64,000 nucleotides of DNA from Izhakiella australiensis (GCF_002006995.1 NZ_MRUL01000015.1:45854-109853), one strand, 5' to 3'. Counted from the stretch's first letter, positions 1 to 10,077 are shown. Made by a program: numbers and translations. The notes: generated from the sequence alone by a model not told the origin.

Positions 1-1
1 T

Positions 2-730
2 CGTGATTTCTGGTTGCAAAGTCACTATTACCAGCAGCTGAAAACCGGCAATGCTGGCGATGATGCCAGAACGCTTGATCGCTTAATCAGCAACATCCAG
101 TATCAGCCCGCCGATCCGGATAAAGGGATTGCGGATAGCGTCCGGCTGATGGCGGATAATGGCGGTGCGGCGAACCAACTGCTGCGCGACTATGTCGCCT
201 TTGCTAATCAGCGTGCAACGGATAATCTGCGCCAGGCATTGGACGGGGCCTGGCAGGCGCGACGCATGCAATTGCACAGTGAGGTTCAGCGCCAGCAGGC
301 TGTCGCCAAAGCGGTATATGAACGTGAGCTTTATAACCTTAAGCAGGCGCTGGCCATTGCCCGCCAGCAAAATCTTCAGCGTATGCAAACCACCACTTTG
401 CCGGACCAGGTTCCGGACTCGGAGCTGTTTTTACTTGGCGTTCCGCTGCTACAGTCGAGAGTGGAGAATTTGCAGGCCATCGGCCCACGCTTTGGATTAA
501 GTTACGATCAAAATCAAGCGCTGCTGGCAACGCTGACCGCCGGTCCGCAGCTGGATAAAACCTTCAGCAGTTGGCGTTATCTGCGCACGCCTGAAGAACC
601 CGTCAGCCGCGATAGCCCGCGTCGGGGTTATTTAATCGCTATGTGGGGCGTGGTAGGTGCTTTGATTGGTGCTGGCGTAGCGCTGGCGCGTCGGAGCAAA
701 CTCCGCCGAGAAACCGAGGATATCTTGTGA
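2..730 (+). CDS. wzzE: WzzE, ECA polysaccharide chain-length regulator (5' truncated by window edge)
   Basis: This is the C-terminal part of the inner-membrane co-polymerase that sets the modal length of enterobacterial common antigen made by WzyE. The reading frame is open to the left edge, so the true start lies outside; about 240 residues remain of a family of about 350. The visible part is a Gln/Arg/Ala-rich, helical periplasmic region followed by a C-terminal transmembrane helix ([20 protein letters not shown]) and a short basic cytoplasmic tail, the usual Wzz ending. Its stop codon overlaps the GTG start of wecB, so the two are translationally linked. Family assignment rests on this ending and on operon position. 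Confidence 0.9.
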   Translation, partial: RDFWLQSHYYQQLKTGNAGDDARTLDRLISNIQYQPADPDKGIADSVRLMADNGGAANQLLRDYVAFANQRATDNLRQALDGAWQARRMQLHSEVQRQQAVAKAVYERELYNLKQALAIARQQNLQRMQTTTLPDQVPDSELFLLGVPLLQSRVENLQAIGPRFGLSYDQNQALLATLTAGPQLDKTFSSWRYLRTPEEPVSRDSPRRGYLIAMWGVVGALIGAGVALARRSKLRRETEDIL

Positions 731-1857
731 AAGTATTAACCGTATTCGGTACGCGTCCTGAAGCGATAAAAATGGCGCCGTTGGTTCATCAGCTGGCGCA
801 GGATACTGATATAGAATCACGCCTGTGCGTCACGGCACAACATCGCGAGATGCTGGATCAGGTTCTTAGCTTATTTTCTCTGAAGCCGGATTACGATCTG
901 AATATCATGCGGCCCGGGCAAGATCTGACGGATATTACCGGCCGCATACTTGATGGCATGAGAGACGTTCTGAAAGACTTCCAGCCGGATGTCGTTCTGG
1001 TGCATGGCGATACCACAACCACGCTCGCTGCCAGCCTCGCAGCATTTTATCAGCAGATACCGGTTGGGCACGTTGAAGCCGGACTGCGCACGGGAAATAT
1101 GCGTTCGCCCTGGCCGGAGGAGGGGAATCGCGTACTGACCGGACGTCTGGCTTCATGGCACTTCACCCCCACGGAGAATGCCCGGCAGAACCTGTTGCGG
1201 GAAAACCTTCCCGACGCGCAGATTGTCGTCACCGGCAATACGGTTATCGACGCACTGTTCTGGGTTCGCGACGGTATTTTGCGCGATCCCCAGCAAAATA
1301 GCGCGATGGCCAGCCGCTACCCCTTCCTTGAAGCCGGTCGTAAAATGGTGTTGGTTACCGGCCATCGCCGGGAAAGCTTCGGCGGGGGATTTGAGCGAAT
1401 TTGCCATGCGCTGACGCAGCTGGCCCATCTGCATCCCGATTGCCAGATTGTCTACCCGGTTCATCTGAATCCTAACGTCAGCGAGCCGGTGAATCGTATT
1501 CTGCGCGGCATTGATAACATCACGCTGATTGAACCGCAGGAATATCTGCCCTTCGTCTGGCTGATGGATCGCGCCTGGCTGATCCTGACCGATTCCGGCG
1601 GCGTTCAGGAAGAGGCGCCTTCATTAGGCAAGCCGGTATTAGTCATGCGGGAAACCACCGAGCGCCCGGAGGCGGTGGATGCCGGTACCGTGCGGCTGGT
1701 TGGCACTGACAGCGCTAAAATCGTGGCGGAAGCTTCACGCCTGTTAAGTGATGATGACGCCTGGCACGCCATGAGCCGGGCGCACAATCCTTATGGCGAC
1801 GGCAAGGCTTGCCCGCGTATCGTTCAGTTTCTGAAAGAAAATCGGATCCACTTATGA
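727..1857 (+). CDS. wecB: WecB, UDP-N-acetylglucosamine 2-epimerase (non-hydrolysing)
   Basis: Interconverts UDP-GlcNAc and UDP-ManNAc in the cytoplasm, the first step toward UDP-ManNAcA for ECA. The protein is 376 residues, the family length. It starts [20 protein letters not shown]. Residues matching the known catalytic set are D95 (HGDTTTT), E117 (VEAGLRTGN), E131 (PEEGNR) and H213 (TGHRRES). I chose the GTG at 727, not an upstream in-frame codon, because it sits in a GTGA overlap with the wzzE stop and gives the family N terminus. It overlaps wecC by four bases (ATGA). Identification is secure. Confidence 0.97.
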   Translation: MKVLTVFGTRPEAIKMAPLVHQLAQDTDIESRLCVTAQHREMLDQVLSLFSLKPDYDLNIMRPGQDLTDITGRILDGMRDVLKDFQPDVVLVHGDTTTTLAASLAAFYQQIPVGHVEAGLRTGNMRSPWPEEGNRVLTGRLASWHFTPTENARQNLLRENLPDAQIVVTGNTVIDALFWVRDGILRDPQQNSAMASRYPFLEAGRKMVLVTGHRRESFGGGFERICHALTQLAHLHPDCQIVYPVHLNPNVSEPVNRILRGIDNITLIEPQEYLPFVWLMDRAWLILTDSGGVQEEAPSLGKPVLVMRETTERPEAVDAGTVRLVGTDSAKIVAEASRLLSDDDAWHAMSRAHNPYGDGKACPRIVQFLKENRIHL

Positions 1858-3116
1858 ATTTCAATACCCTGTCTGTTATTGGATTGGGCTATATCGGTCT
1901 TCCCACCGCTGCTGTCTTTGCCGCCCGGGGAACGCCGGTGGTTGGTGTGGATATCAACCCGCAAACTGTTGAAACCATTAATCGCGGTGCGGTTCATATT
2001 GTTGAACCGGACCTGGATAATATCGTACAGCAGGCGGTGTCTGCCGGCACGCTGAGGGCTGTCGGGCAGCCGGTTAGCGCCGATGCATTTCTTATTGCCG
2101 TACCCACGCCTTTCCGCGAGGGGCACCAGCCAGACCTGAGCGCGGTAAATGCTGCGGCTAACGCGATCGCCCCGGTGTTGAAGCGTGGTGACCTGGTGGT
2201 GCTGGAGTCGACGTCGCCGGTTGGAACCACCGAGCAGATGGCCGACTGGCTGGCTCAGGCCCGTCCCGATCTGCGCTTTCCTCAGCAGGCCGGCGAAGCG
2301 GCTGACGTGATGATTGCTTACTGTCCGGAGCGCGTGCTGCCGGGGAAAGTCATGGTGGAGCTTATCAAAAACGATCGGGTAATCGGTGGTATGACGCCGC
2401 GTTGCTCGCAGCGCGCTTGTGAGCTTTATAACCTGATTCTCGAAGGGGAGTGCGTTGTCACCAATGCCCGCACGGCAGAGATGTGCAAACTCACTGAAAA
2501 CAGCTTCCGCGACGTGAATATTGCTTTCGCCAACGAGCTTTCGCTGATTTGTGCCGATCAGCAGATTAACGTCTGGGAACTGATCGAACTGGCAAACCGC
2601 CATCCGCGCGTCAATATCTTACAGCCAGGACCTGGCGTCGGCGGCCACTGCATTGCTATCGATCCCTGGTTCATCGTGGCCCAGAATCCTCAGCAGGCGC
2701 GTTTGATTCGTACTGCGCGCGAGGTCAATGACAGTAAGCCCGATTGGGTCATCGAACAGGTAAAAAAAATGCTGGCGGAGTGCCTGGCGGAAACCAATCA
2801 GCGGCCCAGCGAGATAACTATCGCCTGCTTCGGTCTGGCATTTAAGCCTGATATTGACGATTTGCGTGAAAGTCCGGCGATGGCTATCACCGGGCAGATT
2901 GCGCGCTGGCATCAGGGCGCCACGCTGGTGGTGGAACCCAATATTACAACGTTGCCGTCAAAGCTGCAGGGGCTGGTTGAGCTGGTTGCGGCGCATCAGG
3001 CAATAGACCAGGCCGATATTCTGGTTATGCTGGTCGATCACACGGAGTTTCGCGCGCTGGACGCCGGGAAAATAGCCGGTCGCCGGCTGATCGATACCAA
3101 AGGCATCTGGCGTTAA
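1854..3116 (+). CDS. wecC: WecC, UDP-N-acetyl-D-mannosaminuronate dehydrogenase
   Basis: Oxidises UDP-ManNAc to UDP-ManNAcA with two NAD+, giving the second ECA sugar donor. The 420-residue protein has an N-terminal Rossmann motif ([14 protein letters not shown], residues 10-23), a middle UDP-sugar dehydrogenase domain, and the catalytic cysteine C266 in [13 protein letters not shown]. The C-terminal domain contains [20 protein letters not shown] 1854 overlaps the wecB stop. In E. coli, rffG and rffH follow wecC; here the next gene is wecD, only 18 bases downstream. Confidence 0.97.
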   Translation: MNFNTLSVIGLGYIGLPTAAVFAARGTPVVGVDINPQTVETINRGAVHIVEPDLDNIVQQAVSAGTLRAVGQPVSADAFLIAVPTPFREGHQPDLSAVNAAANAIAPVLKRGDLVVLESTSPVGTTEQMADWLAQARPDLRFPQQAGEAADVMIAYCPERVLPGKVMVELIKNDRVIGGMTPRCSQRACELYNLILEGECVVTNARTAEMCKLTENSFRDVNIAFANELSLICADQQINVWELIELANRHPRVNILQPGPGVGGHCIAIDPWFIVAQNPQQARLIRTAREVNDSKPDWVIEQVKKMLAECLAETNQRPSEITIACFGLAFKPDIDDLRESPAMAITGQIARWHQGATLVVEPNITTLPSKLQGLVELVAAHQAIDQADILVMLVDHTEFRALDAGKIAGRRLIDTKGIWR

Positions 3117-3134
3117 GCCTGGGAAGGAGACGAC

Positions 3135-3821
3135 ATGCGCATTACAGCCCGTATTGAGCCGCTGGCCTGGGAAAGCGAATTTTTTGGCATTCGCTGCGGT
3201 CGTCTGCTGCTGGAAGGTGATGTGCCGCTGGCGGCGCTGCCCATGGATGATTACCAGCTAGTGCAGGCAAAAGTGCCCGCGCAGCGCAGCGCGGAGCTGG
3301 ATGCGCTGGGCGATGCCGGCTTTCGTTTGGTTGAGGGGGAAGTCGATTTTGTCTTTTGTTCTGATTCCGCCGCCCGGCCTGATGGTATTAAAATCGCCCG
3401 TAATGAGCATATTCCCGCGCTAAGCGCCGCCGCCGCTCAGCTGTTCGTGCAGAGTCGTTTTCGTTCGCCCTGGTTTAAACCGCAGGATAGCGGCCGGTTT
3501 TATGCGCGTTGGATTGAGAATGCAGTAAAAGGCAGCTTCGATCATCAGTGCTTACTGGCGCTGGATGAGGCAGGCGAAATTGCCGGATTTGTTTCACTGC
3601 GTCGGTTGGATGATGGTAGCGCCAGGGTCGGGTTACTGGCCGCGCTTACGCCAGGACAGGGCACGGGGAAACGCCTGATGAACGCTGCACTTGACTGGGC
3701 CAGAGCGCAGCGGCTGACAACGCTACGCGTGGCGACGCAAACCAGCAATCTGGCGGCGATGCGTCTGTATACGCGCAGCGGCGGCGTGCCGGACAGCTCC
3801 GCCTGGTGGCTATATAGGTAA
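3135..3821 (+). CDS. wecD: WecD, dTDP-4-amino-4,6-dideoxy-D-galactose acyltransferase
   Basis: Acetyl-CoA-dependent N-acetylation of dTDP-Fuc4N to dTDP-Fuc4NAc, the donor of the third ECA sugar. It has 228 residues, near the family length of about 224. The N-terminal half begins ITARIEPLAWESEFFGIRCGRL. The C-terminal half is a GNAT fold with the acetyl-CoA loop around GQGTGKRLM and a following ATQTSNLAAMRLYTRSG strand-helix. An AAGGAG ribosome site lies at 3123-3128. It sits four bases before wecE, which makes its substrate. Naming rests on the GNAT fold plus its fixed place in the ECA operon. Confidence 0.93.
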   Translation: MRITARIEPLAWESEFFGIRCGRLLLEGDVPLAALPMDDYQLVQAKVPAQRSAELDALGDAGFRLVEGEVDFVFCSDSAARPDGIKIARNEHIPALSAAAAQLFVQSRFRSPWFKPQDSGRFYARWIENAVKGSFDHQCLLALDEAGEIAGFVSLRRLDDGSARVGLLAALTPGQGTGKRLMNAALDWARAQRLTTLRVATQTSNLAAMRLYTRSGGVPDSSAWWLYR

Positions 3822-3825
3822 ACTT

Positions 3826-4956
3826 ATGATCCCATTTAACGCCCCTCCGGTGGTGGGCAACGAAAGCGAATATATGCAGTCGGCAATGTCCAGCGGAAAG
3901 CTCTGCGGCGATGGCGGCTTCACTCGCCGCTGCCAGCAGTGGCTGGAGCATCGTTTCAACTGCCCGAAAGTTCTGCTGACGCCTTCCTGCACCGCCTCGC
4001 TGGAAATGGCCGCCATTCTGCTGGATTTACAGCCGGGTGATGAGGTCATCATGCCCAGCTTTACCTTCGTCTCGACAGCAAATGCCTTTGTGCTGCGCGG
4101 CGCGACTATCGTCTTTATTGACGTGCGCGAGGACACGCTGAATCTTGATGAAAATAAAATCGAGGCGGCGATCACCAGCCGGACCAAAGCCATCGTGGTG
4201 GTGCATTACGCCGGCGTGAGCTGCGAAATGGATGCCATCATGGCGCTGGCTGCTAAATACGATCTCAAAGTGGTAGAAGATGCGGCGCAGGGGGTGATGT
4301 CCAGCTGGAAAGGGCGAGCGCTCGGTACTATCGGGCATATCGGCTGCTTTAGCTTTCATGAAACCAAGAATTACACCGCAGGCGGTGAAGGCGGCGCGAC
4401 GTTGATTAACGATCGCTCGCTGATTGAGCGCGCCGAAATTATCCGCGAGAAAGGCACTAACCGCAGCCAGTTTTTCCGCGGCCAGGTGGACAAATATACC
4501 TGGCGCGACCTGGGTTCCAGCTATTTGATGTCCGATTTGCAGGCGGCCTATCTCTGGGCGCAGCTGGAAGCCGCCGATCGGATAAACCAGCAGCGTCTGC
4601 GCCTCTGGCAGCATTACTATCAGGCTCTGAAGCCGCTGGCTGAACGCGGACGGCTGGTATTACCGAACCAGCCGAAAGGGTGCCAGCATAATGCGCATAT
4701 GTTCGCTATCCGCCTGCGCGATGAACAGGAACGTAGCGCGCTGATTAACTGGCTGAAAGAGGCGGAAATTCTGGCTGTTTTCCACTATATCCCGCTGCAT
4801 ACCTCACCGGCAGGGCAGCGATTTGGCCGCTTTCATGGCAAAGACGAAGTGACGACGCGTGAAAGCGAACGTTTATTGCGCTTACCGCTGTTTTACAACT
4901 TGTCGGATAATAATCAGCAGACGGTAATCAACTCGCTGTTGAGTTTCTTCTACTGA
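3826..4956 (+). CDS. wecE: WecE, dTDP-4-amino-4,6-dideoxygalactose transaminase
   Basis: PLP-dependent aminotransferase that converts dTDP-4-keto-6-deoxyglucose to dTDP-Fuc4N using glutamate. It has 376 residues, the family length, and belongs to the DegT/DnrJ/EryC1 fold. The PLP lysine is K181 in SFHETKNYTAGGEGG. The phosphate-binding strand PSCTASLEMAA and the EDAAQG motif (residues 151-156) are present. The dTDP-4-keto-6-deoxyglucose it needs is made by RffH and RffG (RmlA/RmlB type), which are not encoded beside it in this window. Its stop shares one base with the wzxE start (TGATG). Confidence 0.96.
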   Translation: MIPFNAPPVVGNESEYMQSAMSSGKLCGDGGFTRRCQQWLEHRFNCPKVLLTPSCTASLEMAAILLDLQPGDEVIMPSFTFVSTANAFVLRGATIVFIDVREDTLNLDENKIEAAITSRTKAIVVVHYAGVSCEMDAIMALAAKYDLKVVEDAAQGVMSSWKGRALGTIGHIGCFSFHETKNYTAGGEGGATLINDRSLIERAEIIREKGTNRSQFFRGQVDKYTWRDLGSSYLMSDLQAAYLWAQLEAADRINQQRLRLWQHYYQALKPLAERGRLVLPNQPKGCQHNAHMFAIRLRDEQERSALINWLKEAEILAVFHYIPLHTSPAGQRFGRFHGKDEVTTRESERLLRLPLFYNLSDNNQQTVINSLLSFFY

Positions 4957-6206
4957 TGTCTCTGGCGCGTGCATCGCTGTGGACGGCCTGTTCCACCCTG
5001 GTAAAAATCCTCGCCGGTCTGGTGGTGGTGAAACTACTGGCGGTGGAGTATGGCCCGCAGGGCGTTGGCCTGGCGGGGAATTTTCGCCAGCTGATTACCG
5101 TGCTCGGCGTACTGGCCGGCGCCGGTATTTTTAACGGCGTCACCGCGCTGATAGCCGAGCGCCAGCGGCAGCCAGAAGCATTACGTGCCGTCGCGGGCAG
5201 CGCATCGGCAATGGTACTTGGGTTTTCATTGCTGCTGGCGGCGTTGTTTTTGCTGTTTGCCCCGCCGATCAGCCAGGCGCTGTTTGGTCGACAGGATTAT
5301 GCCGGCGTTATTCGCATTGTGGCTCTGCTACAGGTAGGCATCGCCTGGGCAAACCTGATGCTGGCAATTATTAAAGGCTATCGTGATGCCAGCGCGAATG
5401 CGCTGGCATTGAGCATTGGCAGTATAGCCGGCGTGCTCGCCTGGCTATGCTGCCACTGGCTGGGCGGCTACCGGGGCGCGCTGGTCGGCCTGGCGATGGT
5501 GCCCGCGCTGGTGGTGCTGCCAGCCAGTTGGTTGGTATTACGCCGGGAACATTTCCCCTGGCATTATCTACGCCCGCGCTGGCAGCCTGAGGTGGTCATG
5601 ACCCTGGGTAAATACACGCTGATGGCGGTTATCACCGCGGCAACGCTGCCGGTTGCATGGATTATGATGCGCAATCAGCTGGCCGCCCAGGCGGGATGGA
5701 GCCAGGTGGGTATCTGGCTGGGGGTGACCAGCATTTCCGATGCCTGGCTGCAGTTTATTACCGCCTCATTCAGCGTCTGGCTGCTACCGACCCTGGCGCG
5801 CCTGCAGGATAAGGCGGCAATCAGCCGGGAAATCGGCCGTACACTTTTATTCGTCCTGCCGCTAGTCACCGCCGTGGCTTGCCTGGTCTGGCTACTGCGG
5901 GATGTCGCTATCTGGCTGCTGTTTTCTCCTCAGTTTTTGCCAATGCGCGATTTATTTATCTGGCAGCTGCCGGGCGATGTGCTGAAGGTCGGTGCCTATG
6001 TGTTTGGTTATCTGGTCATCGCGAAAGCCGCGTTGCGCATTTATATTTTGACGGAGATCAGCCAGTTTGCCTTGCTGCTGGGCTTTTCCCACTGGCTTAT
6101 CCCGCTGAACGGTACGCGCGGTGCAGCTCAGGCTTATATGGCTACCTATGTGGTGTATTTTGCGCTATGCGTCAGCGCTTTTTTGATTTATCGCCTGCGT
6201 AAATGA
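4956..6206 (+). CDS. wzxE: WzxE, lipid III (ECA repeat unit) flippase
   Basis: Multidrug/oligosaccharidyl-lipid/polysaccharide (MOP) family flippase that moves undecaprenyl-PP-linked ECA trisaccharide across the inner membrane. It has 416 residues, as expected, with about twelve hydrophobic helices. Family features are the N-terminal SLARASLWTACSTLVKILAGLVVVKLLA helix and the EYGPQGVGLAGNFRQL loop. It overlaps wecE by one base and wecF by four, inside the operon that makes and polymerises its substrate. Assignment is strong from both sequence and context. Confidence 0.95.
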   Translation: MSLARASLWTACSTLVKILAGLVVVKLLAVEYGPQGVGLAGNFRQLITVLGVLAGAGIFNGVTALIAERQRQPEALRAVAGSASAMVLGFSLLLAALFLLFAPPISQALFGRQDYAGVIRIVALLQVGIAWANLMLAIIKGYRDASANALALSIGSIAGVLAWLCCHWLGGYRGALVGLAMVPALVVLPASWLVLRREHFPWHYLRPRWQPEVVMTLGKYTLMAVITAATLPVAWIMMRNQLAAQAGWSQVGIWLGVTSISDAWLQFITASFSVWLLPTLARLQDKAAISREIGRTLLFVLPLVTAVACLVWLLRDVAIWLLFSPQFLPMRDLFIWQLPGDVLKVGAYVFGYLVIAKAALRIYILTEISQFALLLGFSHWLIPLNGTRGAAQAYMATYVVYFALCVSAFLIYRLRK

Positions 6207-7267
6207 CGATGCTGATACATATACTCGGGGCTGATATTCCCCATCATAATCAAACCATGCTGCGCTTTTTTAACGATACACTGGCGCAGACAACCACGCG
6301 ACGGCGCCAATTCTGGGTAGTAAACTGCCCGCCAGATCTACAGCATAAGCTGCCAGCGCTGGATATTCGCGCCTTTGCAACGAAAGCGCTGCTGGCAAAA
6401 GCGGTAACCGCGTATGCGCCCCGCAATCGTCAGGATCGCTTTCTGTTCCACGGTCAGTTCAATTTGCGAATCTGGTTGGCGATGTTGCGCGGGGCGCTGC
6501 AACCCCATCAGGTGCTCTGGCACGTCTGGGGCGCGGATCTGTATCAGGATCGGCGCGGGCTTAAGTTTAGCCTGTTCTATGCGCTGCGCAGGCTGGCTCA
6601 GCGCCGGGTTGGCCAGGTGTTTGCTACTCTTGGCGACTTAAGGGTTTTTCATGCACGCTGTCCGCAGATACCCGGCAGACGGCTCTATTTCCCTACCCGA
6701 ATGCCAGCGGTACCTGCGACGCTACCGTCGCCGCAAACTCTGCCTTTGAGGCTGCTGCTGGGCAACTCCGGCGATGCCAGCAACCGGCATATAGCCGGAT
6801 TAAAGGCGATTCACAATAGCTTTGGTGATGCGGTCCGGATCACGGTGCCGATGGGCTATCCGCCGGAAAACGAACGCTATATTGCGCAGGTAGAAGCCGT
6901 AGGGCGTAGCCTGTTCCCTGCGCATACACCGATTATCCTGCGGGAAACATTAGATTTTGAGCGCTACCTTGCGCTGATAACGCAGAGTGATTTAGGCTAC
7001 TTTATTTTCGAGCGTCAGCAGGGAATTGGCACCCTTTGCCTGTTGATTCAGGCAAATGTTCCGCTGGTTATTAGCCGCCATAATCCCTTTTGCCAGGATC
7101 TGGCGGCTGCGAATATACCGCTGCTATTTGCTGAAGACGCCCTGAACCAGCAGCAGATTGCTGATGCGCGACAGCGGTTGATATCAATGGACAAAACGTT
7201 AATTAGTTTTTTCGAACCGGGCTACATTGCCGGCTGGAAAGAACTACTGCAACAATTTGAGGATTAA
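6203..7267 (+). CDS. wecF: WecF, TDP-Fuc4NAc:lipid II Fuc4NAc transferase
   Basis: Membrane-associated glycosyltransferase (GT56) that adds Fuc4NAc to lipid II, forming lipid III. It has 354 residues, the family length. The protein starts [20 protein letters not shown]. Family-typical segments are [11 protein letters not shown] near the middle and [20 protein letters not shown] in the C-terminal half. There is no clear membrane helix, consistent with a peripheral protein. ATG 6203 overlaps the wzxE stop (ATGA), and wzyE follows after five bases. Confidence 0.94.
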   Translation: MTMLIHILGADIPHHNQTMLRFFNDTLAQTTTRRRQFWVVNCPPDLQHKLPALDIRAFATKALLAKAVTAYAPRNRQDRFLFHGQFNLRIWLAMLRGALQPHQVLWHVWGADLYQDRRGLKFSLFYALRRLAQRRVGQVFATLGDLRVFHARCPQIPGRRLYFPTRMPAVPATLPSPQTLPLRLLLGNSGDASNRHIAGLKAIHNSFGDAVRITVPMGYPPENERYIAQVEAVGRSLFPAHTPIILRETLDFERYLALITQSDLGYFIFERQQGIGTLCLLIQANVPLVISRHNPFCQDLAAANIPLLFAEDALNQQQIADARQRLISMDKTLISFFEPGYIAGWKELLQQFED

Positions 7268-7272
7268 GACGC

Positions 7273-8625
7273 ATGACGCTTCCACAGTTTAGTGGCCTGT
7301 TGGTGGTGTATTTGCTATCACTGGGGTTTGTACTAACGCTCACCTGGCGTGATTTCCGGCGGGTTCGCTTTAGTTTTCACATTTTCTTTTCCCTGCTGTT
7401 TCTGCTGACATTTTATCTCGGCTTTCCTCTTTCCAGCATGCTGGTATTTGGTTTTAATGCCGAAATTGTCCCGCCGGTTTATCTGCTGGAGGCGCTGCTT
7501 TCTGCTACCGGCTTTTATGCTATTTATTATGTTTGCTACAAAACGCGCCTGCGTCCGCTGCGGGACGGGCCGCGGCGATCGGCCTTTTCCATCAATCGGG
7601 TGGAGTATCAGCTGACGGTTGGTTTACTGATGCTGATCGCGCTGGGGTCGGTGGCGATATTTTTTGTTCACAACGGTTTTTTGCTGTTCCGACTGCAATC
7701 CTATAGCCAGATATTTTCAGCCGAAGTCTCCAACGTGGCGCTGAAGCGCTTTTTCTACTTTTTTATCCCGGCGATGCTGCTGGTGTATTTTAGCCGTGAA
7801 ACGCGCCGTCAGTGGATGCTGTTTTTATTGGTTACGGTTACTTTCGGCCTGCTGACCTATGCGATCGTTGGCGGTACCCGCGCCAATACCATTATTGCTT
7901 TCGCAATTTTTCTGTTTATTGGTATTAACCGGGGGTGGATTACGCTGTGGATGCTGGTGGCCGCTGGCGTGGGGGGAATTGTGGCGATGTTCTTTTTGGC
8001 GCTGGGTCGCTATAACCTGAATGTCAGCGGCAGCGAGGCCTTTTATACCTTCCTTTATCTGACGCGTGATACCTTCTCTCCCTGGGAGAACCTTGCGCTG
8101 CTGTTTAGCCATTATCACGACATCGTCTTTCAGGGACTGGCGCCGATGGCGCGTGATTTCTATGTGTTTATTCCCCACTGGCTCTGGCCCGGACGCCCGT
8201 CGGCAATATTAAATACGGCCAATTATTTTACCTGGGAAGTGCTGGATAATCATTCAGGGCTGGCGATTTCACCCACGCTGATTGGTTCGCTTCTGGTGAT
8301 GGGGGGCGTTTGGTTTTTGCCTTTTGGTGCGCTGGTTGTCGGCTGGATAATTAAATGGTTTGACTGGCTTTATCAGTCCGGTCGTAATGAAACGCAGCGC
8401 TATAAAGCCGCCGTACTGCAAAGTTTTTGCTTCGGGGCGGTATTTAATATGATTGTACTGGCGCGAGAAGGCCTGGATGCCTTTGCTTCGCGCGTGGTGT
8501 TCTTCATTTTAATTTTTGCCGCCAGCGTCGTGGCGGCTAAATTATTTTACTGGCTGCTGGATAACGCGGGCCTTATTCGTTCCGCCAGTGCCATGAGAGT
8601 TTTCCATCAGGATAACAATGCATAA
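7273..8625 (+). CDS. wzyE: WzyE, ECA polymerase
   Basis: Polytopic inner-membrane polymerase that joins ECA trisaccharide repeats block-wise on the periplasmic face, acting with WzzE and WzxE. It has 450 residues, the family length, with eleven or more hydrophobic segments. The [12 protein letters not shown] stretch and the large loop around [21 protein letters not shown] are typical of WzyE. Two AT-richer patches (7370-7450, 7880-8000) encode membrane helices and do not suggest transfer. Its distance to wecG is 22 bases. Confidence 0.94.
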   Translation: MTLPQFSGLLVVYLLSLGFVLTLTWRDFRRVRFSFHIFFSLLFLLTFYLGFPLSSMLVFGFNAEIVPPVYLLEALLSATGFYAIYYVCYKTRLRPLRDGPRRSAFSINRVEYQLTVGLLMLIALGSVAIFFVHNGFLLFRLQSYSQIFSAEVSNVALKRFFYFFIPAMLLVYFSRETRRQWMLFLLVTVTFGLLTYAIVGGTRANTIIAFAIFLFIGINRGWITLWMLVAAGVGGIVAMFFLALGRYNLNVSGSEAFYTFLYLTRDTFSPWENLALLFSHYHDIVFQGLAPMARDFYVFIPHWLWPGRPSAILNTANYFTWEVLDNHSGLAISPTLIGSLLVMGGVWFLPFGALVVGWIIKWFDWLYQSGRNETQRYKAAVLQSFCFGAVFNMIVLAREGLDAFASRVVFFILIFAASVVAAKLFYWLLDNAGLIRSASAMRVFHQDNNA

Positions 8626-8647
8626 ATATGGTGTTGATTGAAATTAT

Positions 8648-9391
8648 ATGAATAACCAGGGAGAGGAACCACCGGTTTATACCTTACGCGATATAAGCCT
8701 GGCAGGCTTTACCAGTCGCGAAGCGTTTATTGCCCATCTTACGGCCGGCGGCGGTTGGCTGCCGGGGATGATTGTGGCAATCAATGCTGAAAAAATGCTG
8801 GCTGCCGAACGGGATCCGCAGGTCAAAGCGTTGATTAACGGCGCGCGCTACCGCTATGCCGACGGTATCAGTATTGTGCGTGCAATTCATCGTAAGTATC
8901 CCCAGGCCCAGGTCGCGCGCGTTGCCGGGGCGGATTTGTGGGAAGGAATAATGCAGCAGGCTGGTCAGACTGGCGGCAAGGTCTTTCTGGTCGGTGGAAC
9001 GTCGGAAGTATTGCAGCTAACGGCCGAGAAACTGCGTCAGCGCTGGCAGGTAAATATTGTTGGTATGCAGGACGGCTACTTTACCCCTGACCAGCAGGAC
9101 GCAATTGTTGAGCGCATTGCTGCCAGCGGCGCAGAAATTGTGACCGTCGCCATGGGATCGCCAAAGCAGGAGATCTTCATGCGTGACTGCCAGGCCGTTT
9201 ATTCCGGGGCGCTTTATATGGGCGTTGGCGGTACCTATGATGTGTTTACCGGCCGTGTAAAACGCGCGCCAAAAGCCTGGCAGAAATTAGGACTTGAGTG
9301 GCTGTATCGTTTTATTCGCCAGCCAACGCGTATTGGACGGCTGATTAAGATGCTGACCTTTATCCGCTGGTATTTGCGAGGCGATCTGTAA
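8648..9391 (+). CDS. wecG: WecG, UDP-ManNAcA transferase (lipid II synthesis)
   Basis: Transfers ManNAcA to GlcNAc-PP-undecaprenol (lipid I) to give lipid II. It is a WecG/TagA/CpsF (GT26) family member of 247 residues. Family motifs are INAEKMLAA, the [14 protein letters not shown] stretch, the [10 protein letters not shown] loop, MGSPKQEIF and the [17 protein letters not shown] block. The basic amphipathic C-terminal helix ([20 protein letters not shown]) matches the membrane-docking appendage of this family. The ribosome site before ATG 8648 is weak. This is the last ECA gene; the usual next gene, yifK, is absent and tRNA genes follow. Confidence 0.95.
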   Translation: MNNQGEEPPVYTLRDISLAGFTSREAFIAHLTAGGGWLPGMIVAINAEKMLAAERDPQVKALINGARYRYADGISIVRAIHRKYPQAQVARVAGADLWEGIMQQAGQTGGKVFLVGGTSEVLQLTAEKLRQRWQVNIVGMQDGYFTPDQQDAIVERIAASGAEIVTVAMGSPKQEIFMRDCQAVYSGALYMGVGGTYDVFTGRVKRAPKAWQKLGLEWLYRFIRQPTRIGRLIKMLTFIRWYLRGDL

Positions 9392-9473
9392 CGGCCGTGG
9401 GATGCTATCTGGTTGCTAAATGGCCAGTTTCTGCCGCAAAGCAGCGTAAATAAGCGAGCAGGCAGCGGTGAGT

Positions 9474-9506
9474 GCACAAAGCGTAATCAAACGCGTTTTT
9501 TTGTGC
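9474..9506 (+). terminator. Candidate wec operon terminator
   Basis: GCACAAAGCGT at 9474-9484 can pair with ACGC plus TTTGTGC at 9491-9506, with a bulged T-run between. A short GCGT/ACGC stem is followed directly by seven T residues. It lies 83 bases after wecG and just before the tRNA promoter, where the operon should end. The stem is short, so confidence is moderate. Confidence 0.45.
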
Positions 9507-9515
9507 AAAAACCAC

Positions 9516-9544
9516 TGGACAGCATGGGAGCAAATCCGTACTAT
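9516..9544 (+). promoter_or_regulatory. Sigma-70 promoter of the argX-hisR-leuT-proM tRNA operon
   Basis: TGGACA (9516-9521), a 17-base spacer, then TACTAT (9539-9544). A GC-rich discriminator (GCCCATCCGC) follows, typical of stringently controlled stable-RNA promoters. The expected start is near 9551, about 15 bases before tRNA-Arg. Confidence 0.7.
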
Positions 9545-9565
9545 GCCCATCCGCAACGGCGCTAC

Positions 9566-9642
<77 letters not shown>

Positions 9643-9753
9643 TTAAGTTGTGCGCAAGAGCTGCGGTGGTAACATTTACCGCGTTTACAAACAAATCATT
9701 GTTTCTCTTGTAGAAGCTGTCCGGTAGCAGTAAGTGATTTGTAGAAAGACAGT

Positions 9754-9830
9754 GGTGGCTATAGCTCAGTTGGTAGAGCCCTGGATTGTGATTCCAGTTG
9801 TCGTGGGTTCGAGTCCCATTAGCCACCCCA
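9754..9830 (+). tRNA. hisR: tRNA-His (GTG)
   Basis: 77 bases including the extra 5' G (G-1, at 9754) that pairs with C73 in histidine tRNAs. The acceptor GTGGCTA pairs with TAGCCAC, the anticodon GTG lies in loop ATTGTGATT, and the T-arm has GGGTTCGAGTCCC. CCA is encoded. The 111-base gap from argX has no other feature I can support. Confidence 0.98.
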
Positions 9831-9843
9831 ATTTTGATGGAAT

Positions 9844-9930
9844 GCGAAGGTGGCGGAATTGGTAGACGCGCTAGCTTCAGGTGTTAGTGTCCTTACGGAC
9901 GTGGGGGTTCAAGTCCCCCCCCTCGCACCA
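9844..9930 (+). tRNA. leuT: tRNA-Leu (CAG)
   Basis: 87-base class II tRNA with a long variable arm (TGTCCTTACGGACG). The acceptor GCGAAGG pairs with CCTCGC plus a wobble end; the anticodon CAG is at 9878-9880; the T-arm is GGGGGTTCAAGTCCCCC. CCA is encoded. It lies 13 bases after hisR. Confidence 0.98.
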
Positions 9931-9956
9931 ATCAAAATAGCAATACGGCAGTATTT

Positions 9957-10033
9957 CGGCGAGTAGCGCAGCTTGGTAGCGCAACTGGTTTGGGACCAGT
10001 GGGTCGGAGGTTCGAATCCTCTCTCGCCGACCA
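9957..10033 (+). tRNA. proM: tRNA-Pro (TGG)
   Basis: 77-base tRNA with CCA. The acceptor CGGCGAG pairs with CTCGCCG, the anticodon stem is ACTGG/CCAGT, the anticodon TGG is at 9991-9993, and the T-arm is GGAGGTTCGAATCCTC. Its last 19 bases, from AATCCTC on, are repeated exactly at 10178-10196 together with the terminator. Confidence 0.98.
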
Positions 10034-10077
10034 CTTTCAGAAACCTGCTTTTTTAAGCAGGTTTTTTTCTTTTGTAG
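10015..10077. repeat. 63-bp direct repeat, copy 1 (proM 3' end plus terminator)
   Basis: A 63-base sequence covering the last 19 bases of tRNA-Pro and the whole downstream terminator. It is repeated without a mismatch at 10178-10240, giving a 163-base period. The bases either side of the two copies differ, so the edges are sharp. Confidence 0.97.
10041..10068 (+). terminator. Rho-independent terminator of the tRNA operon (first copy)
   Basis: AAACCTGCTT, loop TTTT, AAGCAGGTTT, then four more T: a 10-bp stem with a U tract just after proM. The same structure recurs 163 bases downstream. Confidence 0.9.

Noticed and set aside
1824..2603. 259-codon minus-strand frame inside wecC
   Set aside because: Antisense to a well-identified gene; composition is the shadow of GC-rich third positions and no domain is recognisable.
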